From: Ornithinimicrobium humiphilum
Lineage (GTDB): Bacteria > Actinomycetota > Actinomycetes > Actinomycetales > Dermatophilaceae
DNA: 64,000 nt
Reading direction: 5' to 3'
Assembly (NCBI RefSeq): GCF_006716885.1
Contig: NZ_VFPU01000001.1
Location: forward strand, 1,984,001 to 2,048,000
Below the pieces are notes generated by a model, which saw nothing but the letters and a program-made list of their open reading frames with translations, was not told the origin of the DNA and did not search any database. The stretch's first letter is position 1. Each line of letters starts with the position of its first letter. Below are positions 39,379-51,334 of the stretch, one piece after another. The translations under genes and the position numbers were made by a program.

Positions 39379-41466
39379 TCAGAGGAGGCCGTCCCCGGGG
39401 TCGAGCACCGTCCTGACGACGTCGGGAGCCTTGCGCGCGCTGCGGGCGGCGCGGACCTCGTGGACGACGGCGGCGAGCGGGCGGGCGCCGCCCTCCTCGC
39501 GCACCACGACCTGGACCTCGTCCGCGCCACCCGCAGGCACGGGGCCGAGCGCGACGTGACCGGCGTCGACGAGGGCGGCGACGACCTCCTGCACCCCGCG
39601 GGCCGGACCGCGCACGGCGACGTGCCGACGTGCCGGCGGGAGCCCGAGGGAGACGCGCTCCGCGAGCTCGCCGGAGGCCAGCCAGGCCGGGTCCCAGCGC
39701 ACCAGCGCCTCGACCGCGGGGACCCCGCCGTGGGGAGGTGCGCCGCAGACGACGACGCGCACGGGTCGCCCCTCCGGGCCCGGAGGCCGGGCCAGGGATG
39801 CCGCGGCCGTCCAGCGCCGCAGGGCCTCGACCCCCGCGTCGAGGGACGCCCGGTCGAGGAGCCGCCAGGCGTCGAGGAGCGCGACGGCGTGGTAGCCCCC
39901 CTCGGCGAGCGGTTCGGCGCCGGGCGTGGCGACGACCAGGGCCGGCGCGTCGTCGACGGCGGGCACGACGTGCGCTCCGCCGGAGCTGACCACCCGCACC
40001 GACGGGAAGGCGCGGCCGAGCTCCTCGGACGTGCGCTGGTCCCCCACCCCGGCGGACCGGAGCCGGTGCGAGCCGCAGCTGCGGCAGGTCTGCCCAGGAC
40101 GGGCGGCGGTCCCGCACCAGCGGCAGGCCGGGGCGGCCGCGCCCGCGCCCAGACCGACGGGGCCCTCGCAGCGGGGGCAGCGCACCGGGGCGCGGCAGTC
40201 CTGGCAGGCCAGCGACACGACGTAGCCGTGCCGCGGGACCTGGACCAGCACCGGCCCGTGCGCCAGGCCGTCGCGCAGCGCGCGCCAGGCGACCGAGGGG
40301 ATGCGGGCGGTCCGGGCGGCCGGGTCACGGTCCTCCTGGTGGCCCTCCCCCGCGACGACGACCGCCGGGGCCGCCGCACGGACCACGGCCCGGGTCGGAG
40401 CGACGTCGGGCAGCTCGCCGCGCTCGACCCAGGCCTGCAGCTCCACGCTGCGCCCGGTGCCGCCGACGAGCAGGGCGGCCCCTTCCTCCCGGGCGCGCAC
40501 CCGGAGCACCTCGCGCACGTGCGGGTAGGGCGCACGAGGCTCCTCGTGCAGGTCGTCCCCGTCGTCCCAGCAGAGGAACAGTCCCGGGTCGCGGACCGGC
40601 GCCCAGGCCGCGGCGCGGGTGCCGACCACGACGCGCGCGTGCCCGCGCAGCACCGAGAGGAAGGCGCGGTAGCGGGCCTCCGGCCCGAGGTCGGCCGTCA
40701 GCTGCACGCACTCCCCCGGCCCCAGGAGGGCGTCCAGCTCGGGCACGAGACGCGCGACGTCCCGGTGGTCGGGCACCACGACGACCACGCCCCTGCCGCT
40801 GCGCCGGGTCGCCCGCACGGCCTCGGCGACGGCGCGTGTCCAGCTCCGTTCCGGCGGCTGCGCCGGCAGGGCCTGCCAGGCGGCCCAGGGCGACTCCCCG
40901 GCCGCCAGGCGGCGCAGCAGGGCGGAACCGGCCGGGTAGGCGGACCACGCCTCGTCGGGCGAGAGGTCGCCGCCCGCCTCCGGTGCCGTGGTCGCGGACG
41001 GGGCGCCCTCCGCCTCGGGGGGCACGCTGCGCTCGGCGCGGGCGTGGCGCGGCGGGACGGCCAGCCGGAGCACGTCGGCGAGGGTGCCGCCGTAGTGGTC
41101 GGCCACGGCGCGTGCCGCCCGCACGACCGGCGGCGTGAGGACCGGCTCGGGACTCACCACGGTGCGCAGGGGCGCCAGGCGACCGGTGTGCTCGGCCACG
41201 TCGCCACGGGTCAGCAGGAAGCCGTCGTGGTCGCGACCCGCGAAGCGCACCCGGACCCGCGCCCCCGGCCGCGCCTGCTCGTCGAGCTCGGCGGGCACGA
41301 GGTACTCGAAGGGACGGTCCAGGTGCGACAGCGGCGTGTCCACGGCCACGGTGGCCACCGGTGCGTCCTGCGCCACCGGACGCTCCGCCGCCGGCGCCCG
41401 ACGGGGCGTGCGGCGGCGGGCGTTCGGCACCGGCACCAGGGCCAGCTGCTCCCCGTCGTTCCCCAC
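39379..41466 (-). CDS. priA: Helicase-dead primosomal protein N' (PriA)
   Basis: Actinobacterial PriA, 695 residues. The N-terminal DNA-binding domain is present (VDTPLSHLDRPFEYLVPAELDEQARPGARVRVRFAGR). Where helicase PriA has a Walker A loop with GKT, this protein has GESPWAAWQ, and the DEAH-type box is replaced by CWDDGDD, so ATP hydrolysis is unlikely. The zinc-binding block is intact with eight cysteines (CQDC, CPRC, CRWC, CRSC). GTG start 17 bases after metK, preceded by GGGGAG. Known for actinobacteria, where PriA appears to be a structural replication-restart factor. Confidence 0.92.
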   Translation of the reverse strand: MGNDGEQLALVPVPNARRRTPRRAPAAERPVAQDAPVATVAVDTPLSHLDRPFEYLVPAELDEQARPGARVRVRFAGRDHDGFLLTRGDVAEHTGRLAPLRTVVSPEPVLTPPVVRAARAVADHYGGTLADVLRLAVPPRHARAERSVPPEAEGAPSATTAPEAGGDLSPDEAWSAYPAGSALLRRLAAGESPWAAWQALPAQPPERSWTRAVAEAVRATRRSGRGVVVVVPDHRDVARLVPELDALLGPGECVQLTADLGPEARYRAFLSVLRGHARVVVGTRAAAWAPVRDPGLFLCWDDGDDLHEEPRAPYPHVREVLRVRAREEGAALLVGGTGRSVELQAWVERGELPDVAPTRAVVRAAAPAVVVAGEGHQEDRDPAARTARIPSVAWRALRDGLAHGPVLVQVPRHGYVVSLACQDCRAPVRCPRCEGPVGLGAGAAAPACRWCGTAARPGQTCRSCGSHRLRSAGVGDQRTSEELGRAFPSVRVVSSGGAHVVPAVDDAPALVVATPGAEPLAEGGYHAVALLDAWRLLDRASLDAGVEALRRWTAAASLARPPGPEGRPVRVVVCGAPPHGGVPAVEALVRWDPAWLASGELAERVSLGLPPARRHVAVRGPARGVQEVVAALVDAGHVALGPVPAGGADEVQVVVREEGGARPLAAVVHEVRAARSARKAPDVVRTVLDPGDGLL

Positions 41467-41483
41467 GGCCGACCCGGCTCCCC

Positions 41484-42698
41484 TCAGACGGCCCGACGCA
41501 GCTCCTCGACCCGGTCGAGCCGCTCCCAGGTGAAGGCGTCGTCCACGCCCTCGGCCGTGGTGCGCCCGAAGTGCCCGTAGGCGGCGGTCGGACGGTAGAT
41601 CGGCCGCAGCAGGTCCAGCTCGTGCACGATGGCAGCCGGGCGCAGGTCGAAGACCTTCGGGATGGCGTCCTGGATGCGCTCCACCGGGACGCTCTCGGTG
41701 CCGAAGGTCTCGACGTAGAGACCGACCGGCTGGGCGGTGCCGATCGCGTAGGCGACCTGGATCTCGCACCGTCGCGCCAGCCCGGCCGCCACGACGTGCT
41801 TGGCGACCCAGCGCATGGCGTAGGCCGCGGACCGGTCGACCTTCGAGGGGTCCTTCCCGGAGAACGCGCCGCCGCCGTGACGCGCCATACCGCCGTAGGT
41901 GTCCACGATGATCTTCCGGCCGGTCAGGCCGGCGTCGCCCATCGGTCCGCCGATCGTGAAGATCCCGGTGGGGTTGACGAGCAGGCGGTAGCCGTCGGTC
42001 CGCAGGTCGACCCCGCTCTCGTGCAGCTCGGCCAGCACCGGGCTGACGACCCGCTCGCGGATGTCGGGCGCGAGCTGGTCCTCGAGGGAGATGTCGCGGG
42101 CGTGCTGGGTGGAGAGCACGACGGTGTCGAGGCGCACCGGCCGGTCACCCTCGTAGGCGATCGTCACCTGGGTCTTGCCGTCGGGGCGGAGGTAGTCGAG
42201 CTCGCCGCTCTTGCGGACCGCGGTGAGCCGCTCCGCCAGCCGGTGGGCCAGGTGCCCCGGGATCGGCATGAGCTCGGGGGTGTCGTCGCAGGCGTAGCCG
42301 AACATCAGACCCTGGTCGCCCGCGCCCTGGAGGTCGAAGGGGTCGGCCGCGCCGTCGTCGCGGCTCGCCATGGCGGTGTCCACACCGACCGCGATGTCCT
42401 CGGACTGGTCGCCGATCGAGATCTCGACGCCGCAGGTGCGGCCGTCGAAGCCCTTGTAGGAGTTGTCGTAGCCGATCTCCAGGATGGTGTCCCGGACGAT
42501 CTGGGGGATGTTGGCGTAGCCGGAGGTGCGGACCTCGCCCGCCACGTGGACGAGGCCGGTCGTGACCATCGTCTCGACCGCGACCCGGGACTGCGGGTCC
42601 TGGCGCAGCAGCTCGTCGAGGATGCTGTCGCTGATCTGGTCGCAGATCTTGTCGGGGTGTCCCTCGGTGACGGACTCGGACGTGAACAGGCGGGCCAT
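41484..42698 (-). CDS. metK: S-adenosylmethionine synthetase
   Basis: Makes S-adenosylmethionine from methionine and ATP. The 404-residue protein has [32 protein letters not shown], and the P-loop-like [19 protein letters not shown], all diagnostic. ATG start with GAGGAG a few bases before. It lies 87 bases after coaBC on the minus strand; no SAM riboswitch was seen in that gap. Confidence 0.97.
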   Translation of the reverse strand: MARLFTSESVTEGHPDKICDQISDSILDELLRQDPQSRVAVETMVTTGLVHVAGEVRTSGYANIPQIVRDTILEIGYDNSYKGFDGRTCGVEISIGDQSEDIAVGVDTAMASRDDGAADPFDLQGAGDQGLMFGYACDDTPELMPIPGHLAHRLAERLTAVRKSGELDYLRPDGKTQVTIAYEGDRPVRLDTVVLSTQHARDISLEDQLAPDIRERVVSPVLAELHESGVDLRTDGYRLLVNPTGIFTIGGPMGDAGLTGRKIIVDTYGGMARHGGGAFSGKDPSKVDRSAAYAMRWVAKHVVAAGLARRCEIQVAYAIGTAQPVGLYVETFGTESVPVERIQDAIPKVFDLRPAAIVHELDLLRPIYRPTAAYGHFGRTTAEGVDDAFTWERLDRVEELRRAV

Positions 42699-42785
42699 GG
42701 GTCTCCTCGCGGGGGCGTGCAGCGGCTGCTGGCTGCCCCAGAGTCTACGGCGCAGGGCCGACGGACCGACGCCCGGAGCGGGCGC

Positions 42786-44021
42786 TCAGGACAGCCGGGC
42801 CGCCACGACGTCCCAGATCGCCCGTGCGATGTCGGCCTTGCTGGCCGGGCCGACGGTGACGGGCTCGTCGACGCCGGGGGCGAGCAGGTGGACCGTGCTG
42901 GTGTCCTGCCCGAACGTCTTGTCGGCGCCGACCTCGTTGGCGACCAGCAGGTCGCAGCCCTTGCGGGCGAGCTTGGCGCGGGCCAGGTCGAGCACGCCAC
43001 CGGTGGCGTCGCCGGTCTCGGCGGCGAAGCCGACCACGAAGGGCGAGGTGGCGCCGCCGCGCGCGGCGACGAGGCCGGCGAGGACGTCGGGGTTGCGGAC
43101 CAGCTCGATGGTGGGCGCGCTGTCGTCGCCGTCCCCGTGCGTCTTCTTGATCTTGGCCCCGGCGTAGGTGGCCGGACGGAAGTCGGCCACGGCGGCGGCC
43201 ATCACCACGACGTCCACGTCGCCGGCGTCCACGGCGGCGACGATCGCCTCCTGCAGCTCCAAGGCGGTGCCGACGCGGACGACGTCGCACCCCGCGGGGG
43301 TCGCGAGCTCGACGTTGGCGGAGACCAGCGTCACGCGGGCGCCCCGGCGGGCGGCCTCGGCGGCCACGGCATACCCCTGCTTGCCGGAGGATCGGTTGCC
43401 CAGGAAGCGGACGGGGTCGAGCGGCTCACGGGTGCCGCCCGCGGAGACGAGCACGTGGCGGCCGGCGAGGTCGGCGGGCGTGGCCGCCTCCTCGACGGGG
43501 GCCACGGCCGCCAGCGCGGCGGCCACGATCTCCTCGGGGTCGGGGAGCCGCCCCGGACCCGTGTCCTTGCCGGTGAGCCGGCCGGAGGCGGGATCGAGAA
43601 CCGTGACGCCCCGCTCGCGCAGGGTGGCGACGTTGGCCACCGTGGCCGGGTGGGTCCACATCTCGGTGTGCATGGCGGGAGCCAGCACGACCGGGCAGCG
43701 GGCCGCGAGCAGCGTGGTGGTGAGCAGGTCGTCGGCGAGACCGTGGGCCGCGCGGGCCATCAGGTCGGCGGTCGCCGGGGCCACGAGCACCAGGTCGGCC
43801 TCCTGGCCGAGCCGGACGTGGTTGACCGACGGGACGTCGTCCCACACCTCGGTGCTCACCGCGCGGCCGCTGAGGGCCTCCCAGGTGGGGGCCCCGACGA
43901 AGCGCAGGGCGGCGGCCGTCGGGACGACGGTGACCTGGTGGCCCGCCTCGGTGAGCAGGCGCAGCACGAGGGCGGCCTTGTAGGCGGCGATGCCGCCGGA
44001 CACGCCCAGGACGACCCGCAC
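42786..44021 (-). CDS. coaBC: Phosphopantothenoylcysteine decarboxylase / synthetase
   Basis: Bifunctional coenzyme A enzyme, 411 residues. The N-terminal flavin-dependent decarboxylase (CoaC) has VVLGVSGGIAAYKA, PSVNHVRLGQEADLVLVAPATADLMARAAHGLADDL and PAMHTEMW. The C-terminal synthetase (CoaB) has LVSAGGTREPLDPVRFLGNRSSGKQGYAVA and KIKKTHGD. I chose GTG at 44021, 17 bases after rpoZ, since no start codon further upstream fits the family; the longer open frame upstream is the shadow of rpoZ. Confidence 0.95.
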   Translation of the reverse strand: MRVVLGVSGGIAAYKAALVLRLLTEAGHQVTVVPTAAALRFVGAPTWEALSGRAVSTEVWDDVPSVNHVRLGQEADLVLVAPATADLMARAAHGLADDLLTTTLLAARCPVVLAPAMHTEMWTHPATVANVATLRERGVTVLDPASGRLTGKDTGPGRLPDPEEIVAAALAAVAPVEEAATPADLAGRHVLVSAGGTREPLDPVRFLGNRSSGKQGYAVAAEAARRGARVTLVSANVELATPAGCDVVRVGTALELQEAIVAAVDAGDVDVVVMAAAVADFRPATYAGAKIKKTHGDGDDSAPTIELVRNPDVLAGLVAARGGATSPFVVGFAAETGDATGGVLDLARAKLARKGCDLLVANEVGADKTFGQDTSTVHLLAPGVDEPVTVGPASKADIARAIWDVVAARLS

Positions 44022-44038
44022 GGGGGCCGGACCCGCCG

Positions 44039-44311
44039 TCAGCTCTCGGGCGAGCTGAGGTGCAGCTTGCCCTGGTTGATCTCGTGCAGCGCGATGGACA
44101 GCGGCTTGTCGGTGGCGTCGGCCTCGACGAGGGGCCCGACGTACTCGAGGAGACCCTCGGAGAGCTGGGAGTAGTAGGCGTTGATCTGGCGGGCCCGCTT
44201 GGCGGCGTAGATCACCAGGGCGTACTTGCTGTCGGCGCGCTCCAGGAGGCTGTCGATCGGCGGGTTGGTGATGCCGTCGGGGTGGGCGATGGTGCCGGTC
44301 ACGTTCGTCAC
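44039..44311 (-). CDS. rpoZ: RNA polymerase omega subunit
   Basis: Small subunit that helps assemble RNA polymerase, 90 residues: [37 protein letters not shown] is characteristic, with the actinobacterial C-terminal addition ([15 protein letters not shown]). GTG start with AAAGGA four bases before it; it shares GTGA with the gmk stop. Order mihF-gmk-rpoZ-coaBC-metK-priA is the conserved actinobacterial arrangement. Confidence 0.95.
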   Translation of the reverse strand: MTNVTGTIAHPDGITNPPIDSLLERADSKYALVIYAAKRARQINAYYSQLSEGLLEYVGPLVEADATDKPLSIALHEINQGKLHLSSPES

Positions 44312-44922
44312 GAGTCCTTTGCTGGGGGGCGGTCAACCATCAATGATACGAGGTGCTCGGCGGCCCGGGCGACATCGTCGTTGACGATGGTCACGTCGAA
44401 CTCGTCCTGGGCCGCCAGCTCCTCGCGCGCGGTGCCCAGGCGGACCTCCCGTTCCTCGGGGGTCTCGGTGCCCCGGCCGACGAGCCTGGAGACCAGCTCG
44501 TCCCACGAGGGCGGGGCCAGGAAGACGAAGAGCGCCTCCGGCATGACCTCGCGGACCTGGCGCGCGCCCTGGAGGTCGATCTCGAGCAGGGCGGGCCGGC
44601 CCTCCGCGAGCACGTCCTCGACGGGCCCGCGCGGCGTGCCGTAGCGCGCCCGGCCGTGCACGTGGGCCGACTCCAGCAGCTGCCCCTCGCGCTCCAGCCG
44701 GTCGAACTCGGCGTCGTCGACGAAGTGGTAGTGCCGACCGTCGACCTCGCCCGGTCGCGGACGGCGCGTCGTGGCGGAGACGGAGAGCCAGACCTCGGGG
44801 TAGTGCTCGCGCACGTAGGCGGCGACGGTCCCCTTCCCCACCGCGGTGGGCCCGGCGAGGACGACGAGACGCCGGTCGGCCCGACCGGGAGAGGGCCGAC
44901 CGTGGGCTGGGGGCGTGCTCAG
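44308..44922 (-). CDS. gmk: Guanylate kinase, probable CTG start
   Basis: Phosphorylates GMP to GDP. The 204-residue product, read from CTG at 44922, has the full P-loop [10 protein letters not shown] (about residues 24-33), then [22 protein letters not shown] for GMP binding and [13 protein letters not shown]. The first GTG in frame (44841) falls inside the P-loop and would destroy it; between that and the upstream gene there is no ATG, GTG or TTG in frame. The CTG overlaps the mihF stop as CTGA, exactly like the GTGA/ATGA overlaps elsewhere here. An ordinary start further upstream inside mihF was looked for and not found. Confidence 0.9.
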   Translation of the reverse strand: MSTPPAHGRPSPGRADRRLVVLAGPTAVGKGTVAAYVREHYPEVWLSVSATTRRPRPGEVDGRHYHFVDDAEFDRLEREGQLLESAHVHGRARYGTPRGPVEDVLAEGRPALLEIDLQGARQVREVMPEALFVFLAPPSWDELVSRLVGRGTETPEEREVRLGTAREELAAQDEFDVTIVNDDVARAAEHLVSLMVDRPPAKDS

Positions 44923-45236
44923 TGCTCGCCGAAGCGCTCGAGGAGCTGGGACACCTGGTTGGCGCCCAGTCCGCGCACGCGGCGACTCTCGGAGATGCCG
45001 ATCTCCTCCATCATCTGGCGGGCGCGCACCCGCCCCACCCCCGGCATCGACTCCAGGAGGGCGGAGACCTTCATCTTGCCGATGACGTCGTTCTCCTTGC
45101 CCTGGTCGATGACCTCCTTGAGGGATCCCTGGGCGTTCTTCAGACGGTTCTTGACGGCAGCACGCTCGCGGCGGGCGGCCGCCGCCTTGGCGAGCGCCTC
45201 GGCTCGCTGCTCGGGCGTCAGCTGGGGAAGGGCCAC
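44919..45236 (-). CDS. mihF: Integration host factor, actinobacterial type (mIHF)
   Basis: Nucleoid protein that bends DNA and is unrelated to the E. coli IHF. The 105-residue protein starts [32 protein letters not shown] and has the helix-two-turn-helix core [28 protein letters not shown] and [18 protein letters not shown]. The GTG at 45236 is preferred over TTG at 45242 because GGAGGAG lies six bases before the GTG and would touch the TTG. Own promoter upstream. First gene of the mihF-gmk-rpoZ-coaBC-metK-priA run. Confidence 0.95.
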   Translation of the reverse strand: MALPQLTPEQRAEALAKAAAARRERAAVKNRLKNAQGSLKEVIDQGKENDVIGKMKVSALLESMPGVGRVRARQMMEEIGISESRRVRGLGANQVSQLLERFGEH

Positions 45237-45290
45237 GCTCAACTCCTCCGGGGGTGCAAACTGCGCGGACGAACCGCCCGCTAGCAGGTG

Positions 45291-45320
45291 AACCTACCGA
45301 GTGCGGCGCACCCTTGCCAA
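45291..45320 (-). promoter_or_regulatory. Probable promoter of mihF
   Basis: On the minus strand TTGGCA (-35, 45315-45320) and TAGGTT (-10, 45291-45296) are separated by 18 bases and lie about 55 bases before the mihF start, in the 214-base gap after pyrF. Good match to a housekeeping sigma promoter; not tested. Confidence 0.5.
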
Positions 45321-45450
45321 CCCGGGCAGCCGTGTCGCCGTCGACGTGCGCCGAACGGTTCTCCCGCAGGTCAGGGGGTCGGTGCGCCTCCGGTCCGGGC
45401 GCGAGGACGACGTCCGCGCGGGACGGCGTCCGCGGAGGCCCGGGGCGGGG

Positions 45451-46290
45451 TCAGGACGTCAGCGCTGCGCGGAGGCGCGTCGTCCACCCGCGTGCGGTGG
45501 ACCGCAGCTCCTCCCCGTCCGGTCCGGCGGCCAGGACGCCACGACTGATCGGCACGAGCACCCGGTCCCGCAGCCCGGTGAAGGTGCGCGCGACGTCGTC
45601 CGGCCCGGCGCCCTGGGCACCGACGCCCGGGGCGAGGACCGGGGCCCCGGACGCCGCGAGGTCGATCCCGAGCTCGGAGGGCGGCACGGGCAGCGTGGCG
45701 CCGACCACGAGGCCCACGTCGCCGACGGGAGCCAGCCCGGCGTTGTCCGCCGCGACCGCCTCGACGACCCGTGCGGCGACCGGCGGCTCGCCGACCAGCT
45801 GCACGTCGCGGCCCTCGGGGTTGGAGGTCAGCCCGAGCACCCAGACGCCCCGGCCGCCGCGGCGGGCGAGCTCGAGGGCGGGCCGCAACGAGCCGTAGCC
45901 CAGGTAGGGGCTGACCGTGATCGAGTCGGCGGCCAGCGGTGCGCCCTCGGCGAGGAAGGCCTCGGCGTAGGCGCCCATGGTCGAGCCGATGTCGCCCCGC
46001 TTGACGTCCAGGACGCTCAGGACGCCACGGTCCCGACAGGTCGCGAGCACCTCCTCGAGGACGGCCAGGCCCGCCGACCCGTGCCGCTCGTAGAAGGCCG
46101 ACTGCGGCTTGACCGCGGCGCACTCCCCCGTCACGGCGTCGAGGACGCGTCGGCTGAAGGTGCGCAGCCCGTCCGCGGTGTCGGGCAGCCCCCAGTCCGC
46201 GAGGACCGAGGCGTGGGGGTCGAGGCCGACGCAGAGCGGGCCGTGCTCCTGCATCGCTGCGGAGAGCCGGGCGCCGAAGTGCTGGGTCAT
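45451..46290 (-). CDS. pyrF: Orotidine 5'-phosphate decarboxylase
   Basis: Last step of UMP synthesis. The 279-residue protein is the type 2 (longer) PyrF: LCVGLDPHASVLADWGL, AAVKPQSAFYERHGSAGL, GVLSVLDVKRGDIGSTMGAYAEAF (catalytic Lys/Asp), ADSITVSPYLGY, and VLAPGVGAQGA. ATG start with GGAGGA before it and an ATGA overlap with the PyrD-like gene. Last gene of the pyr operon. Confidence 0.95.
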   Translation of the reverse strand: MTQHFGARLSAAMQEHGPLCVGLDPHASVLADWGLPDTADGLRTFSRRVLDAVTGECAAVKPQSAFYERHGSAGLAVLEEVLATCRDRGVLSVLDVKRGDIGSTMGAYAEAFLAEGAPLAADSITVSPYLGYGSLRPALELARRGGRGVWVLGLTSNPEGRDVQLVGEPPVAARVVEAVAADNAGLAPVGDVGLVVGATLPVPPSELGIDLAASGAPVLAPGVGAQGAGPDDVARTFTGLRDRVLVPISRGVLAAGPDGEELRSTARGWTTRLRAALTS

Positions 46291-47147
46291 GGGGTCCTCC
46301 AGGGTGGGTCGCTGGGACGGGTGCCGGGGCGGGACGTGTCTCCCGCGGGCGACGGACGGACGGCCTCGCGCACGGCGGCGAGGAGGGTGGGGTCGGCCCA
46401 CAGGGCGGTGCCGAGCTGCACCGAGGAGGCGCCCTCGGCGAGGGCCGCACGGGCGGCGGCGGCCGAGTGGACACCGCCGGCGGCGACGAGGGGCGCCCCC
46501 GGCCAGCGCTGCTCGGTCGCCCCGGTGGTGAGGAGACGCAGCCCGGCCAGGCAGAGCGCGGCCGTCGAGGGACCGGACCACCAGCGGCCCGCGCCCAGTG
46601 GCACCTGCCCGGAGACGACGACACCGGTGGCCCCGCCGGCCACCGCCGACCGGGCGCAGGAGACGAGATCGGGGTCGGCCGCGGCGAGCCGGGCCAGCAG
46701 CTGCTGGTCGCGGGGTGCGGCCTCGCGCACCCGCGACATGGACCGCAGGACGGTCTGCTCGTCGGCACCGCGCAGGTCCACCTCGACGGCGCGCACGGCG
46801 TCGCCCTCGACGCTGCGGTGCACCCGGTCCACGACGGCGGCCAGGTCGCCCGTGGTGGCACCGCGCACGCCCAGGAACCCACCGAGCCCGCGCGTCGCCA
46901 CCCAGGCCAGCAGCTCACGCGCACCGTCCACGCCGATCGCGCGGACGTCCTCGTGGTCCAGCCCGCCGACGCCCAGACCGTGCACGACCGGCCGGCCCGG
47001 GCGGCGCCGGCGCGACCCGGCCTCCACCGGGCCGACCGGCAGCAGGACGTCCTGCAGGTCGTCGAAGCGGGCGAGCGCGCGCGGGTCCGTCACGGCGCCC
47101 ACCCCCAGGAGGACGCGCGGCAGGGGCGCCGGGCCACGCCGGGTCAC
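46287..47147 (-). CDS. Divergent PyrD-like (dihydroorotate dehydrogenase-related) protein
   Basis: 286-residue TIM-barrel protein in the pyrD slot, related to class 1B dihydroorotate dehydrogenase but changed at the active site. Aligning by eye to known class 1B enzymes, the catalytic-cysteine motif NISCPNVK is replaced by VEVDLRGA and the flavin-contact lysine of YVKLSPN is gone (LLARLAAAD). The C-terminal phosphate-binding half is recognisable: ATGVVVSGQVPLG and LVAAGGVHSAAAARAALAEGASSVQLGTALWADP. GTG start sharing GTGA with the PyrK-like stop. It may be inactive, or catalyse something else; the alignment is by eye only. Confidence 0.72.
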   Translation of the reverse strand: MTRRGPAPLPRVLLGVGAVTDPRALARFDDLQDVLLPVGPVEAGSRRRRPGRPVVHGLGVGGLDHEDVRAIGVDGARELLAWVATRGLGGFLGVRGATTGDLAAVVDRVHRSVEGDAVRAVEVDLRGADEQTVLRSMSRVREAAPRDQQLLARLAAADPDLVSCARSAVAGGATGVVVSGQVPLGAGRWWSGPSTAALCLAGLRLLTTGATEQRWPGAPLVAAGGVHSAAAARAALAEGASSVQLGTALWADPTLLAAVREAVRPSPAGDTSRPGTRPSDPPWRTP

Positions 47148-47956
47148 CGCAGCTCCTCCACGAGCCACTCCCCCGGCACCACCGGTCCCTCCAGGCAGGG
47201 CCGCAGGACCCGCTCGACGAGCCGACCGTCCCGGTCCGTCGTCCGCACCGGCAGGTCGCACGTGCCGCACAGACCGGTGCCGCAGACCACCCCGTCGGTG
47301 GCGAGGTCCAGCGCCGCCACGCGCACCGCCATGCCTCTGCGCAACCCACGGGCCGCGACGTCGCGCAGCACCCGGACCGGCCCGGCGGCGTAGAGCACCG
47401 CAGCGTCGGACGCCTCGCCGTCGAGCACCCGGTCGACCGCGGCCGGCAGGTCCGGCGGCAGCGCCAGCACGACCGAGCGGGCGTGCCGACGCAGGTGCAC
47501 GAGGTCGAGGTGCTGCTCCGGGTCGTCGGCGCCCAGCACCACGTGGACCGGGCAGCCGCGAGCGCGCAGCAGCTCGGCGAGCCACCGCAGGGGCACGGCG
47601 CCCACCCCCTGCCCGACGAGGACGGTGGGCACCGGGCTGGCGGGTGCGCGGAAGCCGGAGCCGAGCGGACCGAGCAGACGCATCCGCTCCCCCGGTGCCG
47701 TCCCTCGGACCACGTCGAGCAGCAGCTCCATGCTGGTCCCGTGGACCGGGTCGACCGAGACCCCGGCCAGCCAGTGCACCTCGGGCAGCACGCGGCCCGC
47801 GAGGGGGTCGACCGGGACCACGACGAGCTGGCCGGGGCGTGCCCCGGCCAGCGCCGTGCCGGGCCCGCCGGCCACGGTCAGGCTGACGACGTCACGGGCG
47901 CCGGCGGGGCGCACCGCCGTCACCACCGCCTCCATCGCCTGCACCGGGGCCGCCAC
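47144..47956 (-). CDS. PyrK-like flavin/iron-sulfur electron-transfer protein
   Basis: 270-residue protein in the ferredoxin reductase-like family, matching the dihydroorotate dehydrogenase electron-transfer subunit. The NAD-pocket LVGQGVGAVPL and the [2Fe-2S] cluster cysteines are present: CGTGLCGTCDLPV and, further on, LRPCLEGP (four Cys). The usual RxYS/T flavin-binding motif is not obvious; the segment there reads VHWLAGVSVD. GTG start; 12 bases after carB. Works presumably with the PyrD-like neighbour. Confidence 0.8.
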   Translation of the reverse strand: MAAPVQAMEAVVTAVRPAGARDVVSLTVAGGPGTALAGARPGQLVVVPVDPLAGRVLPEVHWLAGVSVDPVHGTSMELLLDVVRGTAPGERMRLLGPLGSGFRAPASPVPTVLVGQGVGAVPLRWLAELLRARGCPVHVVLGADDPEQHLDLVHLRRHARSVVLALPPDLPAAVDRVLDGEASDAAVLYAAGPVRVLRDVAARGLRRGMAVRVAALDLATDGVVCGTGLCGTCDLPVRTTDRDGRLVERVLRPCLEGPVVPGEWLVEELR

Positions 47957-47968
47957 GGGCAGGCCGGG

Positions 47969-51320
<3,352 letters not shown>

Positions 51321-51334
<14 letters not shown>

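Noticed and set aside
42699..42785. SAM riboswitch before metK
   Set aside because: The 87-base gap is too short and shows no conserved SAM-I, SAM-II or SAM-IV core.
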